This document shows, piece by piece, positions 41,636 to 47,577 of a stretch of 64,000 nucleotides of DNA. Origin of the DNA: Ponticaulis koreensis DSM 19734 (lineage in GTDB: Bacteria > Pseudomonadota > Alphaproteobacteria > Caulobacterales > Hyphomonadaceae); the NCBI RefSeq assembly GCF_000420665.1, contig NZ_ATVJ01000003.1:186001-250000 (forward strand), given 5' to 3'. The notes under the pieces were generated by a model. That model did not search any database. It saw only the letters and a program-made list of their open reading frames with translations, and had not been told where the DNA came from. The position numbers were made by a program, and so were the translations under genes. The first letter of the stretch is position 1. Each line of letters opens with the position of its first letter.

Positions 41636-43351
41636 TTAAACCGCAGAGAATGGCTTCTTGGCTTCGGTTGGTTCTGGAATGTCGAGCTGGACGACGTAAT
41701 TGCCATTACCGTCAGGACCGCTCGACAGCTCTCCGCGAAGCTGCCGGGAGAATGCCGTCATAAGCTTGCTGCCAAGGCCTGTGGAATTGGTCCCATCTTC
41801 GCTGTCTTCTACCGGACGCGCGGTATTCGTGATTCTCAGAGTCAGCATGCGTGCGTCGGCGTCGCGTAGCATTTCGATGTGAATTCGGCCGCCAAAGGTC
41901 GGGCCGTGCTTGATGGCGTTGGTGACAGCTTCCAACGCAAAAAGCGCTAACGGGATTGCATCATCGGCATCGCGGTCTGCATCCTGTAAGTCCCAACTGG
42001 CTTCAATACCTGTGTCTTCGAAGCCAAGTGCTTCGGAAAGGTGATCGAGAAGACCGTCGAGGAACGGTTTCAGTGATACCGCCTCGAGGCGCTCGTGTTG
42101 ATAAAGCGTCTGGTGAACAATAGAGAGCGCATCAATTCTGTGGCGGGCTGACGCCAGAGCAGATTTTGCTCCTGCATCTTCAACCTGACGGCTCTGCAGA
42201 TTGAGAAAGCTTGTCACGATCTGGAGGTTATTCTTCACGCGGTGGTGGATTTCACGAACTGCCGCGTCGCGTTTGCCTAGCGCTTCGCGCAGTGAACCAT
42301 CGCGGCTTTCGATTTTTTCGGCCATCTGATCGAGCGTCAGAGCGAGTTCGAGAATTTCTTCCGGTGCGCTGCTAAAGCTTTCGCCCGCACGAATTTTGTA
42401 GCGACCAGCACCATATATGAAGGCGATACGTTTTAAACGCGCGATCCATTTTAGAACAAGACGGTCAACTGCGACCCAAACGGCCGCAAGAACCAGAAGA
42501 AAGGCCAGAAAGGGCAGTCCGATTGCTGAGGCCGGAGCAATAGCAAATTCGCTGAACAGGCCAGGAGAAGGGCGGGTGAGTAGTACATAAACGCCGCCCT
42601 GACCAATACGTTCGATCACAACATCAAAACGTTCGCCTCCGATCCGCACATCGGGGAATAGCGCATTACCATCATTTGCTTCGAGCTGGTTCAGCCAGTC
42701 CGGTTCAAACTGTGAAATGACGTCGCTGCCAAAGACACGACCATCACGAGAGGCGATCGAGATGTCGATGTCTTCGTCGCGAAGTTTTTCATGCAGAAAA
42801 TCACCCAGGCGTTCAGCATTGATGCCGAAGCTGACAGAGCCATCAAATGCCCCGAATGCTGTTTCTACTCGTGAGTGAATGGCAAAAAGTTGAGTATGAC
42901 TGACCGGTCCTTCAAACGCATCCGTGCGGATAATGTCCGTTCCAAGCCTTAAACGCTCAAATGCCTCGGGTCTGGTAATGGGAAACCCAGGTTCACCAAT
43001 CGCGGTGCACTCGGAAATTCCGTCAATATTGAAGCGAACAACATTGTTCAGCGACGGGATAACCTCACGGAGTCTTTCAAAGACCGTAGAGCAACCACCA
43101 TCCAGAATTTCAGCGTCGAAAAACTGGAGATAGCTTTCGGCGGTGGCAAGATTTTGTGCAAGATCGTCGATTGCGTCGTCGGCTGTTTCCATCAATTCGA
43201 CGCGTCGCTGATCAAGGCTTTGCTCAGCGTTGATCCAGGCTTGAATCCCGCTGAGCAAAAAAATGGGTGTCAGTGCGACTGCAAGCGTAGCAAGAAGCCT
43301 CAGCCGGAGAGAACTCTTGGCTGTGCGTGGCTTTTCGCGTTCTTCGCTCAC
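41636..43351 (-). CDS. HisKA_2/HWE-type sensor histidine kinase of the general stress response (PhyK-like)
   Basis: A 571-residue membrane sensor. Two membrane helices (about residues 17-40 and 272-297) frame a periplasmic domain of about 230 residues, probably a Cache-type ligand sensor. After a HAMP-like stretch, REIHHRVKNNLQIVTSFLNLQ (H370 as phosphoacceptor) is the HisKA_2 dimerisation box, followed by the ATPase domain (LEAVTNAIKHG, GLGSKLMTAFSRQLRG). PhyK-type kinases phosphorylate PhyR, releasing sigma factor EcfG from NepR. GTG start; it overlaps the ecfG stop by 4 bases (GTGA). Confidence 0.92.
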   Translation of the reverse strand: MSEEREKPRTAKSSLRLRLLATLAVALTPIFLLSGIQAWINAEQSLDQRRVELMETADDAIDDLAQNLATAESYLQFFDAEILDGGCSTVFERLREVIPSLNNVVRFNIDGISECTAIGEPGFPITRPEAFERLRLGTDIIRTDAFEGPVSHTQLFAIHSRVETAFGAFDGSVSFGINAERLGDFLHEKLRDEDIDISIASRDGRVFGSDVISQFEPDWLNQLEANDGNALFPDVRIGGERFDVVIERIGQGGVYVLLTRPSPGLFSEFAIAPASAIGLPFLAFLLVLAAVWVAVDRLVLKWIARLKRIAFIYGAGRYKIRAGESFSSAPEEILELALTLDQMAEKIESRDGSLREALGKRDAAVREIHHRVKNNLQIVTSFLNLQSRQVEDAGAKSALASARHRIDALSIVHQTLYQHERLEAVSLKPFLDGLLDHLSEALGFEDTGIEASWDLQDADRDADDAIPLALFALEAVTNAIKHGPTFGGRIHIEMLRDADARMLTLRITNTARPVEDSEDGTNSTGLGSKLMTAFSRQLRGELSSGPDGNGNYVVQLDIPEPTEAKKPFSAV

Positions 43352-43941
43352 GCTGGTGTTGAACCCGACAGACTGTCTGCCTGAGCGATGAGGTCATCAA
43401 ACGCTTCGCTGGCTGACATAGAGGAGTCTGAGTTGAAGCCCACGGAATTCGATTCCATGATAACTGCGAGTGCATTACGTGCCCGGTTCACACGGCTTTT
43501 GATCGTGCCGACTGCGCAGCCACAGATTTCCGCGACTTCTTCGTAAGGAAGGCCGCCTGCACCGACAAGGATCAGTGCTTCACGTTGGTCATCCGGCAGT
43601 TCATTGAGCGCATTACGCAGAGCGAGCAGCTCCATAGAGTCTGACGGATTATCATTGGATACCAGTGTGGCCTCTGCCACTTCAGGGTCCAATGGCTGAC
43701 GACGCCAGCTTCTGCGCTTCTCTGAATAGAACGTGTTCCGCAGAATAGTGAAGCACCACGCTTTGAGGTTGGTGCCTTCCTGGTAAGACTCTCTGGCCTT
43801 CCAGGCGCGCATCAGAGTTTCCTGCGCGAGATCGTCTGCCTGCGTCGCATCAGAGCACAGGTTTCTCGCAAAAGCGCGAAGGTGCGGAATGAGCTCACTC
43901 AGCTCACGTTTGAAATTGTTATCGTCCACAGTAATGCTCAC
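43348..43941 (-). CDS. ecfG: ECF sigma factor EcfG (general stress response sigma)
   Basis: A 197-residue extracytoplasmic-function sigma factor. Region 2 is LIPHLRAFARNLCSDATQADDLAQETLMRAWKARESYQ with LKAWCFTILRNTF; region 4 includes LPDDQREALILVGAGGLPYEEVAEICGCAVGTIKSRVNRAR. The C-terminal 35 residues are Ser/Asp-rich. It directs polymerase to GGAAC-16-CGTT promoters, several of which occur in this window. GTG start (VSITVDD) overlapping the nepR stop (GTGA). In complex with NepR when not stressed. Confidence 0.96.
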   Translation of the reverse strand: MSITVDDNNFKRELSELIPHLRAFARNLCSDATQADDLAQETLMRAWKARESYQEGTNLKAWCFTILRNTFYSEKRRSWRRQPLDPEVAEATLVSNDNPSDSMELLALRNALNELPDDQREALILVGAGGLPYEEVAEICGCAVGTIKSRVNRARNALAVIMESNSVGFNSDSSMSASEAFDDLIAQADSLSGSTPA

Positions 43942-44144
43942 TTCTCTGGCTGAGATGAAGAGGCATTATCGCCACCAGCCCGGCCGGAAGTGGCCTCAGA
44001 TGATTTGTCTGCTTCTTCGAGAAGGCGCAGAAAATCATCGGGGATTTCTTCAGAAATCACGTCATCATAGAGCTGACGCAGCTGTAGACCGAGTCTACGC
44101 TGTCTAGCTCGTTGAGCGACTGAATCTTCCCGGGATTTTTCCAT
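43938..44144 (-). CDS. nepR: NepR anti-sigma factor
   Basis: A 68-residue cytosolic protein. LRQLYDDVISEEIPDDFLRLLEEAD is the conserved NepR helix pair which binds EcfG and, after stress, phosphorylated PhyR. The start is taken at MEKSRED with AGG 7 bases upstream; another ATG two codons upstream is possible. The in-frame upstream extension to 44252 is not conserved. It is translationally coupled to ecfG and is the first gene of nepR-ecfG-kinase, divergent from phyR. Confidence 0.9.
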   Translation of the reverse strand: MEKSREDSVAQRARQRRLGLQLRQLYDDVISEEIPDDFLRLLEEADKSSEATSGRAGGDNASSSQPEK

Positions 44145-44214
44145 AATCATACCTATATAATACTTCCCGTAAGGTGCGCCGCCTGAAACAGCGGTGCGCG
44201 AATTACAAGAAGGA

Positions 44215-44239
44215 AATGCCCGTTTTGGCCATTGGTTCC
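44215..44239 (-). promoter_or_regulatory. EcfG-type promoter for nepR-ecfG (one mismatch)
   Basis: On the minus strand GGAAC, 16 bases, CATT. Autoregulation of the nepR-ecfG operon by EcfG is known in other alphaproteobacteria, which supports this one-mismatch match. The predicted start would be about 60 bases upstream of the nepR start codon. Confidence 0.65.
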
Positions 44240-44267
44240 AAAAAAATGACATTTATTATTTTTTTTC

Positions 44268-44292
44268 GGAACCAACTTCTTTCTGAGGAATT
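44268..44292 (+). promoter_or_regulatory. Possible EcfG-type promoter for phyR
   Basis: GGAAC followed 16 bases later by AATT rather than CGTT, so two mismatches. The -35 element is a mirror image of the nepR -35 element, and A/T-runs between them are also complementary. It is placed 26 bases before the phyR start. Confidence 0.4.
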
Positions 44293-44317
44293 AATGCAGG
44301 ACGTTTGGAGGGTATAA

Positions 44318-45109
44318 ATGTCATTCGTAACTCAACTTGGTCCTCACCTCCCATTTCTCCGCCGGTATGCGCGTGCGCTTACCGGATCGCAGAGCAGCGG
44401 CGATGCTTATATTAAAGCATCATTGGCGGCGCTCGCGAGCGATACGGACGGTTTTGATAAAGATGCTTCGCCGCGCCTCGCGCTTTATAAATACTTCCAC
44501 CTGATCTGGTCGCAGACAGGTGCGCAGCTTGAAGATAAGTTCGGCGGCGGTGATCAGGTCGCAGACTTCCGTCTGCAGGCGCTTGCGCCGATCCACCGAC
44601 AGGCTTTTCTGCTGTCTTCTCTTGAAGGCTTCACGACTTCTGAGGTTGCTGAAATCCTGAATGCGTCTGCAGAACAGGTAGCGTCCTACCTCGCAGAAGC
44701 GCAGACAGAGATTGAGAGCGAACTTCGCACTCAGGTTCTCATCATTGAAGACGAGCCTGTGATTGCAGCGGATCTGGAAAGCCTCGTGACCGATCTGGGG
44801 CATGGCGTCACCGGTAACGCAACAACGCATAAAGAAGCCGTTGAAATGGCGCGCAAGAACCCGCCAGGGCTCGTGCTGTGCGATATTCAGCTCGCTGATA
44901 ATTCTTCAGGTATTGATGCCGCACACGACATCCTTCAGGATTTCGACGTGCCAATTATCTTCATTACGGCATTCCCTGAGCGTCTGCTGACAGGCGAACG
45001 TCCGGAGCCGACATATCTGATCTCCAAACCGTTCCAGGAATCTACAGTCAAAGCGGCTATCGCTCAGGCACTGTTCTTCCACCCGAATAAAGCGGAAGCA
45101 GCCGCGTAA
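44318..45109 (+). CDS. phyR: Response regulator PhyR (anti-anti-sigma)
   Basis: A 263-residue protein. Residues 1-135 mimic an ECF sigma factor (HLPFLRRYARALTGSQ, then FLLSSLEGFTTSEVAEIL, corresponding to sigma regions 2 and 4), and residues 139-250 form a receiver domain. The acidic pocket is E144/D145, the phosphoacceptor is D189 in VLCDIQLADNSSGID, and ITAFPERLLTG and the ISKPF lysine complete the site. Phospho-PhyR binds NepR and frees EcfG. It is divergent from nepR and is followed by a strong terminator. Confidence 0.96.
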   Translation: MSFVTQLGPHLPFLRRYARALTGSQSSGDAYIKASLAALASDTDGFDKDASPRLALYKYFHLIWSQTGAQLEDKFGGGDQVADFRLQALAPIHRQAFLLSSLEGFTTSEVAEILNASAEQVASYLAEAQTEIESELRTQVLIIEDEPVIAADLESLVTDLGHGVTGNATTHKEAVEMARKNPPGLVLCDIQLADNSSGIDAAHDILQDFDVPIIFITAFPERLLTGERPEPTYLISKPFQESTVKAAIAQALFFHPNKAEAAA

Positions 45110-45135
45110 GCGTTGCTTTCTCTCTGAGAGAGGCG

Positions 45136-45165
45136 AACCCGTCCGGATTTCCGGGCGGGTTTTTC
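45136..45165 (+). terminator. Terminator after phyR
   Basis: AACCCG, CCGG with their complements and a TTTTT tail form a strong GC-rich hairpin, with one unpaired T in the stem. Confidence 0.92.
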
Positions 45166-45183
45166 TTTGTTGCGGGCAGGGCC

Positions 45184-45208
45184 GGAACCGGCGCTATGTC
45201 GGTGCGTT
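45184..45208 (+). promoter_or_regulatory. EcfG promoter for the ExoD-like gene, exact
   Basis: GGAAC, 16 bases, CGTT at 45205-45208. Only 9 bases separate the -10 element from the ATG at 45218, so the message would have almost no leader. It also rules out an upstream in-frame start at 45167. Confidence 0.85.
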
Positions 45209-45217
45209 AAAGCAAGC

Positions 45218-45796
45218 ATGTCTAGCGCACCACTTCACGATATTCTCGATGATATTGAAGGCCTCGCCGAAGATAAAGGTAAGGTCGACGTCAAATCGCT
45301 GCTCGAGTCCTTTCAGGCAAGATCATTCGGGCCGGTCCTCGTTCTTCTCGGCATACTTTCCATGTCGCCGCTTGGCGCTGTGCCTGGCATCCCGGTTGTG
45401 CTCGCTGGCATGGTGATCTTGTGGGCAGGGCAGATTCTCATCGGTCGGTCTCACCCGTGGACGCCCGAATTCCTGCACTCCATCGAAATTTCTGAAGATC
45501 AGGTCGGTAAGTTTCGCGACAAAGCCGAGCCTGCAACCGAGTTTGTCGATAACTGGGTGAAGCCCCGTCTGAAATGGGCGGTCGGCGATGTGTCGGAATA
45601 TCTGATTGCGGCGCTTTCCATTGCGCTCGCGCTTTTGATGATCCCGCTCGAATTGGTGCCTTTTGCCGTTGCTATTCCAGCAGGTGCGCTGGTTCTTTTA
45701 GGGCTCGCGCTCATGGCGAAAGATGGAATTCTGACGCTGATCTCGATTGCTCTGGGCGCTATCGTCATAATCGGATCGATTGTAGGATTTCTCTGA
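45218..45796 (+). CDS. ExoD family membrane protein
   Basis: A 192-residue protein with four or five membrane helices; LLVLLGILSMSPLGAVPGIPVVLAGMVIL-like sequence (ARSFGPVLVLLGILSMSPLG) and GQILIGRSHPW match the ExoD family. ExoD was named in Sinorhizobium for effects on exopolysaccharide and alkaline tolerance; the molecular role is not settled. The start is taken at MSSAPLHDIL because the exact EcfG promoter lies just before it; a longer start at 45167 would begin upstream of that promoter. Confidence 0.85.
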   Translation: MSSAPLHDILDDIEGLAEDKGKVDVKSLLESFQARSFGPVLVLLGILSMSPLGAVPGIPVVLAGMVILWAGQILIGRSHPWTPEFLHSIEISEDQVGKFRDKAEPATEFVDNWVKPRLKWAVGDVSEYLIAALSIALALLMIPLELVPFAVAIPAGALVLLGLALMAKDGILTLISIALGAIVIIGSIVGFL

Positions 45797-45814
45797 GAAA
45801 ATACCGATAAATTC

Positions 45815-45839
45815 GGAACTTCGGGCCGCCGCCTTCGTT
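45815..45839 (+). promoter_or_regulatory. EcfG promoter for the DUF883-like gene, exact
   Basis: GGAAC, 16 bases, CGTT at 45836-45839, followed by the AAGGAGA ribosome binding site of the DUF883-like gene 18 to 25 bases further. Confidence 0.87.
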
Positions 45840-45869
45840 GATTTTACATAGGCAATGAAGGAGACACAC

Positions 45870-46181
45870 ATGACACTACATACTGTATCAAACCCCGCAC
45901 CCGAAGCTGAAACAGAAGTCAAAGATGACGTTGACAACCTGCGCAAGGACTTCGACTCTCTTAAAGACAATGTGAGCTCGCTGATGTCTCATGTCGGTCA
46001 GTTTGCAAGCGCAAAAGCCGGTGAAGTTCCGGAACAGACGCGCGAATTTGCTGGTGAAGCAAAAGACAAGATTGAAGGCTATGGAAACGCGGTTTCAGAC
46101 CGTATCCGTGAAAAGCCACTAGCAGCGGTAGGTATCGCCGCAGGCGTTGGCGTCCTGTTCGCAATGCTGACGCGTCGCTAA
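45870..46181 (+). CDS. ElaB/YqjD/DUF883 family membrane-anchored protein
   Basis: A 103-residue protein. A long amphipathic acidic helix (DDVDNLRKDFDSLKDNVSSL and on to residue 80) is followed by a C-terminal membrane anchor, KPLAAVGIAAGVGVLFAML, ending in RR. This is the layout of ElaB/YqjD, which bind ribosomes at the membrane in stationary phase in E. coli. The start is the ATG of MTLHTVSN, with AAGGAG 9 bases upstream. An exact EcfG promoter stands upstream. It is followed 4 bases later by the holin-like gene. Confidence 0.88.
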   Translation: MTLHTVSNPAPEAETEVKDDVDNLRKDFDSLKDNVSSLMSHVGQFASAKAGEVPEQTREFAGEAKDKIEGYGNAVSDRIREKPLAAVGIAAGVGVLFAMLTRR

Positions 46182-46185
46182 TCAC

Positions 46186-46584
46186 ATGGAAAATGCCAAG
46201 CTCAGAATTATAGCTGGCGCAGGCGGAGTCCTTATGGGCTTCGCCGGCATTCTGTTCGTATCGGGTGCCTTGGCCGTATTTCTGGCCAGCGTTATGGGAT
46301 GGGGTTTCGCCATCCTGACAATCGGCGCTCTGTTACTGCTCGGTGCCGGGCTTGGCATCGCGTATTTTGCAGAGCCGTTCCAGGATATCGATGAAGAGTT
46401 TCAGGAACTGGAAGATGCTGCAGCTGATGCGCTTGCAGATCTGCCGTTCGATACATTGAAATCGATCGTAGACAAACGGCCTCTGACCTCGGTCAGCATC
46501 GCCGCAATTGCGGGCTATTCGGTTGCTAATGATCCTTCAAACGCGACAAAGCACGCCCAGCGCCTGATGTTCGGACTGCTCTGA
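46186..46584 (+). CDS. YqjE/phage-holin-3-like membrane protein
   Basis: A 132-residue protein with two N-terminal hydrophobic helices (residues about 8-35 and 39-65) and a soluble acidic helix (PFQDIDEEFQELEDAAADAL), followed by a third weak hydrophobic stretch (SVSIAAIAGYSVA). The pairing with an upstream ElaB/YqjD-like gene, as in E. coli yqjD-yqjE, supports the call. It shares the upstream EcfG promoter and ends 25 bases before a strong terminator. Function unknown. Confidence 0.7.
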   Translation: MENAKLRIIAGAGGVLMGFAGILFVSGALAVFLASVMGWGFAILTIGALLLLGAGLGIAYFAEPFQDIDEEFQELEDAAADALADLPFDTLKSIVDKRPLTSVSIAAIAGYSVANDPSNATKHAQRLMFGLL

Positions 46585-46608
46585 TAGAGAACGCTATTTA
46601 ATCGGATG

Positions 46609-46638
46609 AAAGCCGCCCGCTTGAGGCGGCTTTTTTTG
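46609..46638 (+). terminator. Terminator after the YqjE-like gene
   Basis: AAAGCCGCC and GGCGGCTTT around a 7-base loop, followed by more T. Confidence 0.93.
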
Positions 46639-46682
46639 TTTTAATACAGGTGATTACCTGAGGGCTGAGATGCGCAAAAAGG

Positions 46683-46707
46683 GGAACTTATATGGCCGGT
46701 TAACGTT
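46683..46707 (+). promoter_or_regulatory. EcfG promoter for the small acidic protein and MlaC-like genes, exact
   Basis: GGAAC, 16 bases, CGTT at 46704-46707, 31 bases before the ATG. It lies in a 153-base gap behind a terminator, so it is the only evident promoter for the two-gene unit. Confidence 0.87.
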
Positions 46708-46737
46708 TAGTTTCCATAGAATTCAGGAGATCTGATT

Positions 46738-46956
46738 ATGCGAAACCCACTTGTTTCTCTGCTCGTTGTAGCGGGCGTACTTTTCGTCGGAGCCATGGGC
46801 TTCTTCTACATTCAGCACGGCTCTATGGAAGGCGCTGGCGCAGAGATGGACGCAGTTCTTGCTGACGCCGCAGATGCGACAGCCGAGGCGGCTGACAACA
46901 TCGGCGAGGCCACTGAGGACTTTGTTGAAGATGTCCGTGACGGCGATGAGGCGTAA
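46738..46956 (+). CDS. Small membrane-anchored acidic protein, 72 residues
   Basis: One N-terminal membrane segment (LVSLLVVAGVLFVGAMGFFYI) and a strongly acidic, Ala-rich periplasmic or cytoplasmic helix (LADAADATAEAADNIGEATE) with LEA-like composition. Not assigned to a family. An exact EcfG promoter stands upstream and the MlaC-like gene follows 3 bases later. The acidic helical layout is shared with the small lipoprotein at 41396 and the DUF883-like protein in the same regulon. Confidence 0.7.
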   Translation: MRNPLVSLLVVAGVLFVGAMGFFYIQHGSMEGAGAEMDAVLADAADATAEAADNIGEATEDFVEDVRDGDEA

Positions 46957-46959
46957 ATC

Positions 46960-47520
46960 ATGATCAGAACCAGCTTTATTGCCTGTGCGCTCGCAGCAGG
47001 CCTGTCGCTCAGCGCCGAGGCGCGCATCCAGTCCACACCGGAAGCGGTAATCGACTCTGTATCATCGAGTGCGATGACACACCTCGCCGACAACACTTTG
47101 ACTGAAAACGAAGCCAGCGATCTGCTGTCCAACGTCAATGTGGACGCGGTAAGCCGGTTTGCACTTGGACAATATGTTCGCACGGCAAGCGATGCAGAGC
47201 TGGAGAGCTATAACACCGCTTTCCGCACCTACCTTGCAGACCAGCTGCAAACTCATCTGGGCAATTTTGCTGGCGGTAGCTTCGAGATCGTGGACACGGT
47301 TGCGCGTGAGCCCGGTGATGTTGTCGTCGAGACATCTGTGACGAATGCCGACGGCGAGCAGCTTCCTGTCAGCTGGCGCGTTAAATCGTTTGATGGCGAC
47401 TGGCAGATTATCGACGTTGAGTTCGAAGGTCTCTGGCTTGTCATTGAACAGCGCGCTCAGTTCCAGGCAACGCTGGATGCTAATGGCGGTGACGTCGGAG
47501 CTCTTGCCGACAGCCTCTAA
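46960..47520 (+). CDS. MlaC/Ttg2D-like phospholipid-binding periplasmic protein
   Basis: A 186-residue exported protein. The signal peptide (MIRTSFIACALAAGLSLSAEA) precedes a domain matching MlaC: VNVDAVSRFALGQY, LESYNTAFRTYLADQLQTHL, and SWRVKSFDGDWQIIDVEFEGLWLVI. MlaC carries phospholipids between inner and outer membrane complexes. None of its usual partners (mlaB, D, E, F) is nearby, so it is an orphan placed under general stress control. A bidirectional terminator follows. Confidence 0.82.
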   Translation: MIRTSFIACALAAGLSLSAEARIQSTPEAVIDSVSSSAMTHLADNTLTENEASDLLSNVNVDAVSRFALGQYVRTASDAELESYNTAFRTYLADQLQTHLGNFAGGSFEIVDTVAREPGDVVVETSVTNADGEQLPVSWRVKSFDGDWQIIDVEFEGLWLVIEQRAQFQATLDANGGDVGALADSL

Positions 47521-47541
47521 AACAGCTTTCAGCCTCAAAAG

Positions 47542-47570
47542 AAAAGCCTCGCAAACTGCGAGGCTTTTTT
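47542..47570. terminator. Bidirectional terminator between MlaC-like and ATP-grasp genes
   Basis: AAAAGCCTCGC and GCGAGGCTTTT pair around 5 bases, with an A run before and T run after, so it can serve the two convergent genes. Confidence 0.9.
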
Positions 47571-47577
47571 CGTTGGG

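Noticed and set aside
45167-45217. Upstream in-frame start for the ExoD-like gene
   Set aside because: It begins upstream of the exact EcfG promoter at 45184-45208 and would place the promoter inside the coding region; the added residues are not family-like.
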